DNA from: a virus
Length of the DNA stretch: 35,982 bases
IMG/VR virus record: IMGVR_UViG_3300032092_003110
Coordinates: 1-35,982 of that record
Direction: 5' to 3' (one strand)
In this document: one piece after another, positions 7,884-16,146 of the stretch
How positions within the stretch are numbered: position 1 is the stretch's first letter
Layout: each line of letters starts with the position of its first letter
The notes under the pieces: generated by a model
The model's input: only the letters and a program-made list of their open reading frames with translations
Told to the model about the DNA's origin: nothing
The model's database searches: none
Program-made: the position numbers and the translations under genes

Positions 7884-8286
7884 TTTTGCTTATTATCTCA
7901 AAGCACAACAGTTTCACTGGAATGTGGAAGGTCCAGACTTTGGCGAACTGCATGAGTTTTTTCAAAATATCTATGAGGATGCCTATTCAGCTATAGATCC
8001 TGTCGCAGAATACATAAGATATCTTGACGAGTATGCACCCGGAAGTTTTGAACGTTTCAGCGAGCTCACACAAATTTCAGGTCAGACCAAAATACCACGT
8101 GCTCGACTCATGATTGAAGAACTGTTGGCCAACAATCAACAAATGATTGATCTGTTGAATCAATGTTTTGCAGCAGCAGAACAAGAAAATCAACAGGGCA
8201 TTGCTGACTTCGTGGCAGGACGTCTGAGCCAACATGGAAAATATCATTGGCAATTGCGTAGTTATTTGAGAGATACCAGAGCATGA
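7846..8286 (+). CDS. Dps-like ferritin-family protein
   Basis: 146 residues from ATG 7846, which has AAAGGAA seven bases upstream; the longer frame from 7786 would be a read-through of the preceding gene. The signature FHWNVEG..F..LHEFF is that of Dps mini-ferritins. The ferroxidase ligands are all present at the right spacing: H24, H36, D51 and E55. IDPVAEYIRYLDEYAPGSFERFSELT matches the family helix that follows. Dps proteins oxidise and store iron and protect DNA from oxidative damage. The basic N-terminal tail that binds DNA in E. coli Dps is missing; the start is short. Its position among putative head-associated genes is notable. ATGA overlap with the next gene. Confidence 0.85.
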   Translation: MLADNLKTLLASNFAYYLKAQQFHWNVEGPDFGELHEFFQNIYEDAYSAIDPVAEYIRYLDEYAPGSFERFSELTQISGQTKIPRARLMIEELLANNQQMIDLLNQCFAAAEQENQQGIADFVAGRLSQHGKYHWQLRSYLRDTRA

Positions 8287-9023
8287 GCAACGACATCAAG
8301 AGTATTCTAGAGCGCATGGCCGTGCTGGAAGGCAAGATCACTCCGGTCAGTGTCAAGCACGGACTAAATCCCCAACAAAAATCAGTTCACCAACTGCCGG
8401 CCTTGTTCAAGCCCAGAGACATCAGCACAGTGCTCAAAAGCAAAACAGATCCTGAACATCCCATGAAAGGGGAGTTGGTAGGAGACAGTGTTGAGCCAAA
8501 ACAAAATGCACTCGAAGAAGCCATGGGTGAGATTGAAGAAGACATGGTCAGCAAAGTCAAAAAAGACCTCACCCACTATCTTGATCAGCTGGCAAAGAAA
8601 ATGTCCGATGACGGCCGCCGTGATCGAGACGACTCTCCATTGGACAAACTGGAAAAGAAACAACATGTTGATCGTGCTCTCAAAATAAAAGCCGTCGATG
8701 CTGTGCAAAAACGTCAAGCAGAAGAAAACTACGAACTAGACGAAGATCCCACTCAGCAAGAGATAGGTGTCGAAACTCCGCCGCCACCCATGCAGGATCC
8801 ACAATTGCCTGAATCAGCTGTGAAAAGTTATGCCATGGAAGATGGAATTGCACTTGAGGCATATGGAGATCAAACTCGTGGTTTTGAGCTCCGTCGTGGC
8901 GGCCGCAAGTTGCCAACCCGATTCCGCAACATAGATGACGCAGATATTGCAGTCAAGTTGTTTCAGAAACGCAAGGCCAATCAAGCACAAGAGCTTGATC
9001 AAGATTACATAGAAGAGCGATGA
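8283..9023 (+). CDS. Highly charged phage protein, possible head-core or scaffold-like role
   Basis: 246 residues rich in Lys, Asp, Glu and Gln. The N-terminus MSNDIKSILERMAVLEG contains ILE and VLE, which fit (I/L)xE cleavage sites. The middle (about 75-140) is a charged helical segment (MVSKVKKDLTHYLDQLAKKM, DKLEKKQHVDRALK). A C-terminal domain (YGDQTRGFELRRGGRKLPTRF, then DDADIAVKLFQKRK) looks like a separate small fold. The composition resembles head-core or scaffold proteins, but I do not recognise the family. It is coupled to the Dps-like gene upstream and followed after one base by the LysM gene. Confidence 0.65.
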   Translation: MSNDIKSILERMAVLEGKITPVSVKHGLNPQQKSVHQLPALFKPRDISTVLKSKTDPEHPMKGELVGDSVEPKQNALEEAMGEIEEDMVSKVKKDLTHYLDQLAKKMSDDGRRDRDDSPLDKLEKKQHVDRALKIKAVDAVQKRQAEENYELDEDPTQQEIGVETPPPPMQDPQLPESAVKSYAMEDGIALEAYGDQTRGFELRRGGRKLPTRFRNIDDADIAVKLFQKRKANQAQELDQDYIEER

Positions 9024-9024
9024 T

Positions 9025-12021
9025 ATGATTATTGAACAACTTTACACTAAAAAAATAACAACACCCAAACGTCAAGGGAAACTGTTGTATGAAAGCATGC
9101 TCATGGAAGATCCTGTCTACCGTAACTTCAAACGGATAGGACGTTATATTGCTGAACGCCGCATGAGCGAGAAAGAAATTTTGCAAGTGTTTGCTGATGC
9201 TGAAGCGGGCATGACTGACAAGGCCACTGGTGCCAACCGTACCATGCTGGGTCGTGGCAAAGATACCACCATGGATTTTGCCAGCGGTGTAGCTGATGCT
9301 CTAAAAGGCGTCTGGAGCGGCATACAAAATTCAGTTCCTGTTTCTGCTGTTGATGTGGCCTATGACCAAGCCACCGATGCTTTGGCTGGCCTGGCTGGCG
9401 GACAAAAAGGACAAGTAATGCAGGCGATCAAGAAGTATCGCATGTTGGCCAAACAGTATCCTAAAACAGCTGGCTTAGCCAAAGCAGCCTTGGTTGGTAT
9501 CACTGGCTTGGTCACAGGCGGCGCTGGCCTACCGGGCGCCGTGGCCTTGATCTATGGTTTAGATTCAGCCATCAAAGGTGAGAAGTTTTCAGATATTGCA
9601 CGCAAGGCCACCATCGCAGCCGCAACTGCCTGGGCAGCTGGATCTATTGCCGGTATGTTTGGGGCAGAACCAGCAGCTGGTGCCGAAGTTGGTGCAGACC
9701 CAGCAGCTGGTGCCGAAGTTGGTGCTCAAGACAGTATGGGTGCAGGTGAAGAAATTGTAGGCCCCGGTGCCACAGATGCTGTGCCATCAAGATTTGATAA
9801 TATTGTAAGCAATGCTGTAGACTACAAGGTCAAGCCAGGCGACACACTGTCTGATATTTTGGCGGATAGAAAAATCAATCCAGAAGCGTTCAGGCGTCTG
9901 CCTGGCAGCGAAGTATTTTTTGGACCCGATGGCAACCCTAACATCATAAAAGCAGGACAAACTATCAAACTGCCGGATCCAGCTGACATTGCTGACTTGA
10001 ATAGAATGAGTTATAGCACTCCAGATCCTGCTAATTTTGCACGGTTTGATCCAAACTATGACACCACTGACACCACTGGCTATACTGGTCAGTATAATCC
10101 AAACAACAGTCCATACAGTCTTGACGCTACAACCAATTTAAAACAACAAGGTGCTGGCCGCCTTGGGCCTGACGGCGGCATAGCAGCTGACCGTGTGGCT
10201 CAAGATGCAGGAACCAGAATGACAACTGATGTGAGTCAAGCTGCTGTTGATCCAGGAAAATATTCTGCTCCTATTGATTACAGTCAATCGGGACCAACCA
10301 GCACTGACTCACTGGGGCAAAACTTAGAATACGGCATTCCTGTCAACGACAAGGGTAGTTTTATTCCACCAAACACTGGTTTGCCCGCTGACGAACTGGC
10401 CAGACAAACAGCCGCTTATGATGCCTGGAAAGCAGACTTTACCAAACGTTTTCCAAATGCTGAACTACAGCCAGACGGATCTATGAAAGCTACCAAACCA
10501 GGGTTGGCACCAATGGGTCCATCAAATTACACACCCGGTGGTGCCAGCGGCAGCGGTTCAATAAGACCAAAAGGATTCACAGAATCTGTCAAGGTAATAA
10601 GATTGCCGGTCAGTCAGTTGATTGACAAAAAAACAACCATCTTGAATTGGAAATTGAACGAAAGCACAGGGCGCAAGAGCAAAACTGTGAACTTAACCAC
10701 TGCTGGCGCCTACACAGTGTTTGAAAACGTTGACCGATACCGCAAAGCCATCATGGAACTCAAGGGTGTTCCTGGAAGCACACGCCCGGCATTGTATCGT
10801 CCCGACATGGCGGGTGCTCCAGTTGCACCTGCAGTCAAAAAACCCGGCCTGTTGAGCCGTGGGCTCAGCAAAGTAGGTGGTGCACTGAGCACATTTGGTC
10901 GTCAATTTACCACCAACGTTACCAAAGAGAAACTCAAGATGAACTGGCACCAAAAGGGCAAACCCAGTGATTCGGATCAATTGGCTGCTTGGTTGGTCAC
11001 ACAAGGTGTGCCGCAAGAAGTGGTAACTTCAGTTTACAGTAAAATGGGTATACCTTACACAGCACCTGTTGCACCCGTGGCTGATCCACAAACAGCCACT
11101 AGCACCACAGCAAAAGCTTCTGAATTTGAACTTCCTATTGATACAGGATTTTTAAATCCTGACACTGGCAAGTCTTACTTACCAAGCGAACTTGCTGCAA
11201 AACGTCAAAAAAGAATTGCTGATGCACTCGCCAAGGCACAACAATCTGCTGCTGATGATACTGCTGATGAACCTGCTGATGATACTGCTGCTGTTTCAAA
11301 TCCATTTGGACAAATGACAAACCAGTTGCAAAATTATGGAACAAGCAGTACCAGCACCGGCGGTCGAGTAACAAAAACAGCAACAGGGCTCAAAAATACT
11401 GCTAGTCCAAATAATCCCAATGCTGTTGGTGCTGCTGCACCTACATCAACTACAGCAGCAACAACAGCAGCGGCCACAACCACAGCAGCTGGCAAGTTCC
11501 CGGGCGAGGATCCACAAGGTGCTGGTTATGTTGGTCGTAGAGAAGTTGCTCGTCGTCAAGCTGCACGTGATGCAGCGGCTGCCAAGAAACCAGCTACGCC
11601 TAATTTTGCAGGGCCTACTGGATATTCCAGTGTGAACTATGCACCCAATATCAAAACTGGTATTAGTTTGCCTAAACCAACTGTTCCTAGTTTAACATCA
11701 ACACCTGCAAAAGTTAAACCACTGGCAGCTACCACAAGCGGTGCAAATAAATTAAACAAGAATGAACTTGATTATATCAATCGTATCAATGCCAAGCTAC
11801 CTGCAGACAAGGCAGTGGCCGAAACAGTCAAGCAAGTCAAACACATGCTGGAGTCTGTTACCACTCGCGACGATGTAGAAAAGATCAAAAAATACATTGA
11901 CCGTCAATTTACCAAACATGGGTTGATCAACGAAGTAGCATTTGCACAACGAAATCACCTGATTGAACGTGTGGTGTATATTGGTGCTCAACGCCGCAGA
12001 GAACATGCTCGAATGAGCTAA
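9025..12021 (+). CDS. Very large Ala/Thr/Pro-rich protein with a LysM domain
   Basis: 998 residues. The N-terminus has a charged region with MLME (an LxE-type site) near residue 28. Residues about 140-215 hold glycine/alanine-rich hydrophobic stretches (ALVGITGLVTGGAGLPGAVAL and ATIAAATAWAAGSIAG) that could be membrane-active. A tandem ten-residue repeat follows. A LysM peptidoglycan-binding domain starts near residue 265 (YKVKPGDTLSDILADRKIN, ending AGQTIKLP). Residues about 520-700 form a second ordered region (ESVKVIRLPVSQLIDKK). The rest is low-complexity linker up to a helical, charged C-terminus with HMLESV. No catalytic lysozyme or peptidase motif was found. It may be an ejected internal protein that contacts the cell wall. 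Confidence 0.75.
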   Translation: MIIEQLYTKKITTPKRQGKLLYESMLMEDPVYRNFKRIGRYIAERRMSEKEILQVFADAEAGMTDKATGANRTMLGRGKDTTMDFASGVADALKGVWSGIQNSVPVSAVDVAYDQATDALAGLAGGQKGQVMQAIKKYRMLAKQYPKTAGLAKAALVGITGLVTGGAGLPGAVALIYGLDSAIKGEKFSDIARKATIAAATAWAAGSIAGMFGAEPAAGAEVGADPAAGAEVGAQDSMGAGEEIVGPGATDAVPSRFDNIVSNAVDYKVKPGDTLSDILADRKINPEAFRRLPGSEVFFGPDGNPNIIKAGQTIKLPDPADIADLNRMSYSTPDPANFARFDPNYDTTDTTGYTGQYNPNNSPYSLDATTNLKQQGAGRLGPDGGIAADRVAQDAGTRMTTDVSQAAVDPGKYSAPIDYSQSGPTSTDSLGQNLEYGIPVNDKGSFIPPNTGLPADELARQTAAYDAWKADFTKRFPNAELQPDGSMKATKPGLAPMGPSNYTPGGASGSGSIRPKGFTESVKVIRLPVSQLIDKKTTILNWKLNESTGRKSKTVNLTTAGAYTVFENVDRYRKAIMELKGVPGSTRPALYRPDMAGAPVAPAVKKPGLLSRGLSKVGGALSTFGRQFTTNVTKEKLKMNWHQKGKPSDSDQLAAWLVTQGVPQEVVTSVYSKMGIPYTAPVAPVADPQTATSTTAKASEFELPIDTGFLNPDTGKSYLPSELAAKRQKRIADALAKAQQSAADDTADEPADDTAAVSNPFGQMTNQLQNYGTSSTSTGGRVTKTATGLKNTASPNNPNAVGAAAPTSTTAATTAAATTTAAGKFPGEDPQGAGYVGRREVARRQAARDAAAAKKPATPNFAGPTGYSSVNYAPNIKTGISLPKPTVPSLTSTPAKVKPLAATTSGANKLNKNELDYINRINAKLPADKAVAETVKQVKHMLESVTTRDDVEKIKKYIDRQFTKHGLINEVAFAQRNHLIERVVYIGAQRRREHARMS
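9664..9723 (+). repeat. Tandem 30-base repeat inside the LysM gene
   Basis: Two adjacent 30-base units differing by one base (GCAGAACCAG versus GCAGACCCAG at their starts). They encode two copies of a ten-residue A-E/D-P-A-A-G-A-E-V-G type unit just before the LysM domain. This looks like a recent in-frame duplication that lengthens a flexible linker. Confidence 0.9.
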
Positions 12022-12123
12022 TCAAACACCCTTAGGACCGGTACTTGTTACCGTAAGTGTGGGGTGGCTTCTACCCTGGGGAAACAATTCGCTACTGCGT
12101 ACCCTAAAACGAGCAACAACACA
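12022..12123 (+). other. Intergenic stretch with possible RNA structure
   Basis: This gene-free stretch follows the LysM stop. It contains a perfect hairpin CGGTA-CTTGT-TACCG near 12040, a GGGT...ACCC pair near 12062-12076 and the hexamer TACCCT twice. The 5' GGTAC could also pair with a later GTACC. It has no ATG and no T-tract, so it is not a clear intrinsic terminator. It could be a processed 3' end or a small RNA. I see no homology to a known RNA family. Confidence 0.3.
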
Positions 12124-12152
12124 TTGACTTCTCCTGGAGTAACAGTTATACT
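12124..12152 (+). promoter_or_regulatory. Sigma70-type promoter for the DsbA-like gene
   Basis: TTGACT at 12124-12129 and TATACT at 12147-12152 with an exact 17-base spacer. A Shine-Dalgarno TAGGAG stands before the ATG at 12177. Confidence 0.75.
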
Positions 12153-12176
12153 AACTGACTACTTTAGGAGATTTCT

Positions 12177-12440
12177 ATGACACAACAAAAAACATTCAAC
12201 GGCGATCAAAAGATCAAACTGATTCAAATCATCAACGAGGGCATGCAGGTCACTCAAGAAATTGAAACACTCACTGGTGGACTCAACGACACCATCAAGG
12301 CCATTGCGGAAGAACTTGAGATCAAGCCAGGTGTGTTGAAAAAAGCCATCAAGCTGGCACACAAAGCCGAATTTGGCAAGGCTAAACAGGATCACGAATT
12401 GCTGGAAACAATTCTTGAGACTGTGGGCAAAACATTATAA
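12177..12440 (+). CDS. DsbA-like double-stranded DNA-binding protein
   Basis: 87 residues, almost entirely helical. It has an N-terminal helix (DQKIKLIQIINEGMQVTQEI), a middle helix (LNDTIKAIAEELEIKPGVLKKAIKLAHK) and an acidic C-terminal helix. The length and the layout resemble T4 DsbA, an 89-residue DNA-binding protein that acts near late promoters. EELxIKPGVLKKAIKLAHK corresponds to the ELGVDGKMFNRLLALYHK region of T4 DsbA as I remember it. It has its own sigma70-type promoter and a good ribosome site and precedes the DNA polymerase gene. The assignment is by remembered pattern, not by alignment. Confidence 0.6.
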   Translation: MTQQKTFNGDQKIKLIQIINEGMQVTQEIETLTGGLNDTIKAIAEELEIKPGVLKKAIKLAHKAEFGKAKQDHELLETILETVGKTL

Positions 12441-12511
12441 GTATTGCGGCAATACCGAGTCGCTCACGTCACGAGCATGTATCACGGCTTACCGGCCACA
12501 AACGGAGTTAA
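12441..12511 (+). promoter_or_regulatory. Structured leader of the DNA polymerase gene
   Basis: The 71-base leader holds a perfect hairpin GTATTG-CGG-CAATAC right after the upstream stop, a GCTC...GAGC pair near 12464-12478, and then the Shine-Dalgarno GGAG. T4 gp43 represses its own translation by binding a leader hairpin. Whether this leader serves the same role is inference. No strong promoter is visible, so the gene may be read from the 12124 promoter. Confidence 0.35.
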
Positions 12512-15175
12512 ATGAGTTATATTGACGCACTTTATGATCGTGAACACGATCGAATTCACGTGGTAGAACGCCGCAACGGCAATCGAGTCTACCGAGAATA
12601 TCCTGCCAACTACATCTTTTACTATGATGATGCCAGGGGCAAATTCCGCAGCATCTATGACACACCTGTGTCAAGATTCAGCACACGCAACAACAAAGAA
12701 TTTCGCAAAGAAGTTCGCATGCACTCGGGCAAGCAACTGTACGAGTCAGATATCAATCCCATCTTTAGATGCCTGGAAGAAAACTACAAGGATCAAGACG
12801 CTCCTGAACTGTACACAGCGTTCTTTGACATTGAAGTGGACTTTGACAAGGAACGTGGCTTTAGTCCAGTTGAAGATCCGTTCAACCCAATCACTGCCAT
12901 ATCAGTTTATTTGAATTGGCTGGATCAGTTGGTCACACTGGCAGTTCCGCCCAAACACTTGAGTATGGCCACTGCTCAGGAAATGGTAGCTGAGTTTGAC
13001 AACACATTCTTGTTTGAGCGAGAAGAGGACATGATCAAAATGTTCCTGGACTTGATTCAAGAAGCTGATGTACTGAGTGGCTGGAATTCAGAAGGCTATG
13101 ACATTCCTTACACCATAAATCGTTGCACCAGGATTCTCAGCAAGGACGACACTCGCAAGTTTTGTTTGTGGGGACAACATCCCAAGAAGCGTATGTTTGA
13201 ACGCTTTGGTGCAGAACAAGAAACATTTGACTTGGTAGGCCGTGTACACATGGACTATATGCAACTGTATCGCAAGTACACCTACGAGGAACGACACAGC
13301 TACAGCCTGGATGCCATTGCAGAATACGAACTAGGCGAGCGCAAGACACAGTTTGAAGGTACTCTGGATCAGCTGTACAATCAACACTTTAAAACATTTA
13401 TAGAATACAACAGACAAGATACTGCACTGCTGGACAAGCTGGACAAGAAATTGCGTTTCTTGGAATTGGCCAGCGAACTGGCACATGCCAACACTGTGTT
13501 GTTGCAGACCACAATGGGTGCTGTGGCAGTGACTGAGCAGGCCATTATCAACGAAGCACATGAACGTGGCATGGTTGTTCCCAACCGCAAGCACAGAGAC
13601 GACAGCATTGACAACCAAGCTGCTGGCGCATATGTTGCATACCCTCGAAAGGGCATGCACGAATGGGTGGGGTCAGTTGACATCAACAGCTTGTATCCCT
13701 CAGCGATTCGTGCCATGAACATGGGTCCAGAAACTGTTGTTGGACAGTTACGCCAGACCATGACTGACCATTATATCAAAGACAAGATGGCCAAGAATGG
13801 CGGCAAGTTTGCAGATGCCTGGGAGAACTTGTTTGGCAGTCTTGAGTATACCAGTGTAATGAACACTGAAGTAGGCACACAGATCACTATTGACTGGCAG
13901 GATGGTTCTGAAAGCACACACTCAGCAGCAGAAATCTGGAAGATTGTGTTTGACAGTCACCAGCCCTGGATTCTCAGCGCCAATGGCACTATTCTTACAT
14001 ATGAAAAGAAGGGTATTATCCCAGGTCTACTTGAGCGTTGGTATAGTGAACGCAAGGACATGCAGGCCAAGAAAAAAGCAGCAACTGATCCCAAAGACAT
14101 TGCGTTCTGGGACAAGAGACAACTGGTCAAGAAGATCAACTTGAACAGCTTGTATGGTGCTATTTTGAATCCTGGCTGTAGATTCTTTGACAAGCGTATT
14201 GGACAATCAACTACGTTGACGGGTCGTGCAATTGCCAAGCACATGGATGCATACATCAACGAGTGTATCACTGGCAAATATGATCATGTGGGCGAGGCTG
14301 TTATCTACGGCGACACTGACTCGTGTTATTTTAGTGCATGGTCTGTGCTCAAGACCGAAGTAGAACAAGGTCGTATGGAATGGAGCAAGGAAACTTGTAT
14401 TGCTTTGTATGACTCAATTGCAGACCAAGTGAACGAATCCTTTCCAGGCTTTATGGAACGTGCATTTCATTGTCCACGAGACATGGGCGAACTGATCAAG
14501 TGTGGTCGTGAGATGGTTGCAGATCGCAGTTTGTTTATTACCAAGAAACGATACGCTGTAAACATCATTGATCTCGAAGGCAAACGGCTGGATGTGAACG
14601 GCAAGATTGGCAAAACCAAAGCCACTGGACTGGATCTAAAACGCAGTGATACTCCCAAAGTTATTCAAGACTTTTTGTTGGAAATTCTAAATAAGATACT
14701 GAGTGGTGTGCAACGTGATGATGTGATTGAGCACATTCGCAAATTCAAATATGAATTTATGGAGCGACCTGGCTGGGAAAAAGGTTCACCCAAGCGTGTG
14801 AACAACTTGACCAAGTATGGTGCAGCTGAAAAAGAACAAGGCAAAGCCAACATGCCCGGTCATGTCAGAGCTGCTATGAACTGGAACAACATGCGACGAA
14901 TGAACAGTGACAACTACAGCATGCAAATTGTAGATGGTATGAAGACCATTGTGTGCAAACTCAAGAACAATGCGCTGGGTTGGACGTCAATTGGCTATCC
15001 CACAGACGAGCAACGCCTGCCAGAATGGTTCAAAGAACTGCCATTTGATGACGGATTAATGGAAGCCACTGTGGTGGATCAGAAAATTGATAACTTGTTG
15101 GGTGTGCTGGAATGGGACCTGGCAGCAGCTACCAATACTGAAAATACATTTACTAGTTTATTTGCATTCGAATGA
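12512..15175 (+). CDS. 43: Family B DNA polymerase, T4 gp43 type
   Basis: 887 residues, close to T4 gp43 (898). The proofreading exonuclease motifs are present: Exo I FFDIEVD with D106 and E108, Exo II GWNSEGYDIPY, and Exo III YNRQD. The polymerase motifs follow in order: motif A DINSLYPSAIRAMN with D390, motif B KKINLNSLYGA around residue 540, and motif C YGDTDS at 599-604 with D601 and D603. All key catalytic residues are intact, and no intron or intein splits the motifs. It replicates the phage genome with the gp45 clamp encoded at 16147. The stop overlaps the next ATG. If the phage DNA carries 7-deazaguanine installed after replication by DpdA, this enzyme would use ordinary dGTP. Confidence 0.97.
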   Translation: MSYIDALYDREHDRIHVVERRNGNRVYREYPANYIFYYDDARGKFRSIYDTPVSRFSTRNNKEFRKEVRMHSGKQLYESDINPIFRCLEENYKDQDAPELYTAFFDIEVDFDKERGFSPVEDPFNPITAISVYLNWLDQLVTLAVPPKHLSMATAQEMVAEFDNTFLFEREEDMIKMFLDLIQEADVLSGWNSEGYDIPYTINRCTRILSKDDTRKFCLWGQHPKKRMFERFGAEQETFDLVGRVHMDYMQLYRKYTYEERHSYSLDAIAEYELGERKTQFEGTLDQLYNQHFKTFIEYNRQDTALLDKLDKKLRFLELASELAHANTVLLQTTMGAVAVTEQAIINEAHERGMVVPNRKHRDDSIDNQAAGAYVAYPRKGMHEWVGSVDINSLYPSAIRAMNMGPETVVGQLRQTMTDHYIKDKMAKNGGKFADAWENLFGSLEYTSVMNTEVGTQITIDWQDGSESTHSAAEIWKIVFDSHQPWILSANGTILTYEKKGIIPGLLERWYSERKDMQAKKKAATDPKDIAFWDKRQLVKKINLNSLYGAILNPGCRFFDKRIGQSTTLTGRAIAKHMDAYINECITGKYDHVGEAVIYGDTDSCYFSAWSVLKTEVEQGRMEWSKETCIALYDSIADQVNESFPGFMERAFHCPRDMGELIKCGREMVADRSLFITKKRYAVNIIDLEGKRLDVNGKIGKTKATGLDLKRSDTPKVIQDFLLEILNKILSGVQRDDVIEHIRKFKYEFMERPGWEKGSPKRVNNLTKYGAAEKEQGKANMPGHVRAAMNWNNMRRMNSDNYSMQIVDGMKTIVCKLKNNALGWTSIGYPTDEQRLPEWFKELPFDDGLMEATVVDQKIDNLLGVLEWDLAAATNTENTFTSLFAFE

Positions 15176-16116
15176 TACTGAGCGAAGTTGTAAAGTATAA
15201 AAACTTGCTGGATAACATGAGCATGGATCCTGCGTGTGGCGCCGCGGTCAGGCACCTGGCAGGGATCATGCATGTCATCAGCGAACAATCAATTAGACTG
15301 GCCAACGTAAGCGAACATCTAGAACTAAACTTTAACAAAGTAAAAGATTCTATATCTGCATTCAACGACGACATTGTAGATTTAACTCGTAAGCTTCAAG
15401 CAATGATTGACACTTATGAACCAGCGCTGTATCAATTGAGTCAGCGTGTGTACGAAGAAGAAATGTGCTATGAACCCAATGACTACATTTTGAATCGAAG
15501 ATTAACCATTGATCCAGAAAGCAACAATATCCTAAGAGCTAGACTCAAAGGGTACACTGACTGGAGACTGCCCGGAATGATCATTCGTCCTGGTAGAGAA
15601 AATTTTATTGAAGATCTAGTACCGTTAGATCCTTTGTACGTGGTGGATCACAACAATGAACTACTGGCACCTGCAATTGCAGCATTTACTCCCGAATACC
15701 AGCGACGCCTACGTCCTTACGAGGTGAATGACTATCGTGGCATGCCGGCCATGCATCAGCTGCCCGACAATCAGTTTGGCCTGGTATTTGCCTACAACTA
15801 CTTCAACTACAAACCTATCAACATAGTGCAGTCGTATTTGCAGGAAGTGTTTGCCAAACTGCGGCCAGGCGGTGTATTTTTGTTTACCTACAACAACTGC
15901 AATCGCTGGCACGGAGTGGCGCTGGCCGAAAAAAGTTTTATGAGTTATGTGCCAGGACACAGACTGCGTATTATTGCAGAAAATATCGGTTATGAAATCA
16001 CACACGATTACACCGGCGAAGGTGATATCAGTTGGATTGAACTTCGCAGACCTGGTCAAATTGTTTCACTACGAGGCGGCCAGAGTGTTGCCAAAATAAT
16101 TGCAAACCCGCAATAA
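15172..16116 (+). CDS. Coiled-coil plus methyltransferase-like protein between polymerase and clamp
   Basis: 314 residues. The first 110 form a helical, coiled-coil-like region (SEHLELNFNKVKDSISAFNDDIVDLTRKLQ, given here as two overlapping runs of the same helix). The C-terminal half resembles the later part of a class I SAM-dependent methyltransferase fold: FGLVFAYNYFNY, then LQEVFAKLRPGGVFLFTYNN, the usual post-motif III R-P-G-G strand. A clean motif I (GxGxG) is not visible, so SAM binding is doubtful. It is coupled to gp43 by an ATGA overlap and followed by the clamp promoter. Inactive remnant, structural protein or replication partner are all possible. Confidence 0.6.
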   Translation: MILSEVVKYKNLLDNMSMDPACGAAVRHLAGIMHVISEQSIRLANVSEHLELNFNKVKDSISAFNDDIVDLTRKLQAMIDTYEPALYQLSQRVYEEEMCYEPNDYILNRRLTIDPESNNILRARLKGYTDWRLPGMIIRPGRENFIEDLVPLDPLYVVDHNNELLAPAIAAFTPEYQRRLRPYEVNDYRGMPAMHQLPDNQFGLVFAYNYFNYKPINIVQSYLQEVFAKLRPGGVFLFTYNNCNRWHGVALAEKSFMSYVPGHRLRIIAENIGYEITHDYTGEGDISWIELRRPGQIVSLRGGQSVAKIIANPQ

Positions 16117-16128
16117 AACCTATATACT
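16100..16128 (+). promoter_or_regulatory. Sigma70-type promoter for the sliding clamp
   Basis: TTGCAA at 16100-16105 and TATACT at 16123-16128 with a 17-base spacer. It overlaps the end of the upstream gene. AAGGAG stands before the ATG at 16147. Confidence 0.65.
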
Positions 16129-16146
16129 AACACACAAGGAGAATTT

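Noticed and set aside
12022-12123. preQ1 or other known riboswitch in the gap before the DsbA-like gene
   Set aside because: No preQ1 aptamer pattern (short hairpin with A-rich tail) is visible, and the downstream gene is not in the 7-deazaguanine pathway.
12512-15175. Intron, intein or homing insertion in the polymerase gene
   Set aside because: All exonuclease and polymerase motifs lie in one uninterrupted frame of normal length.
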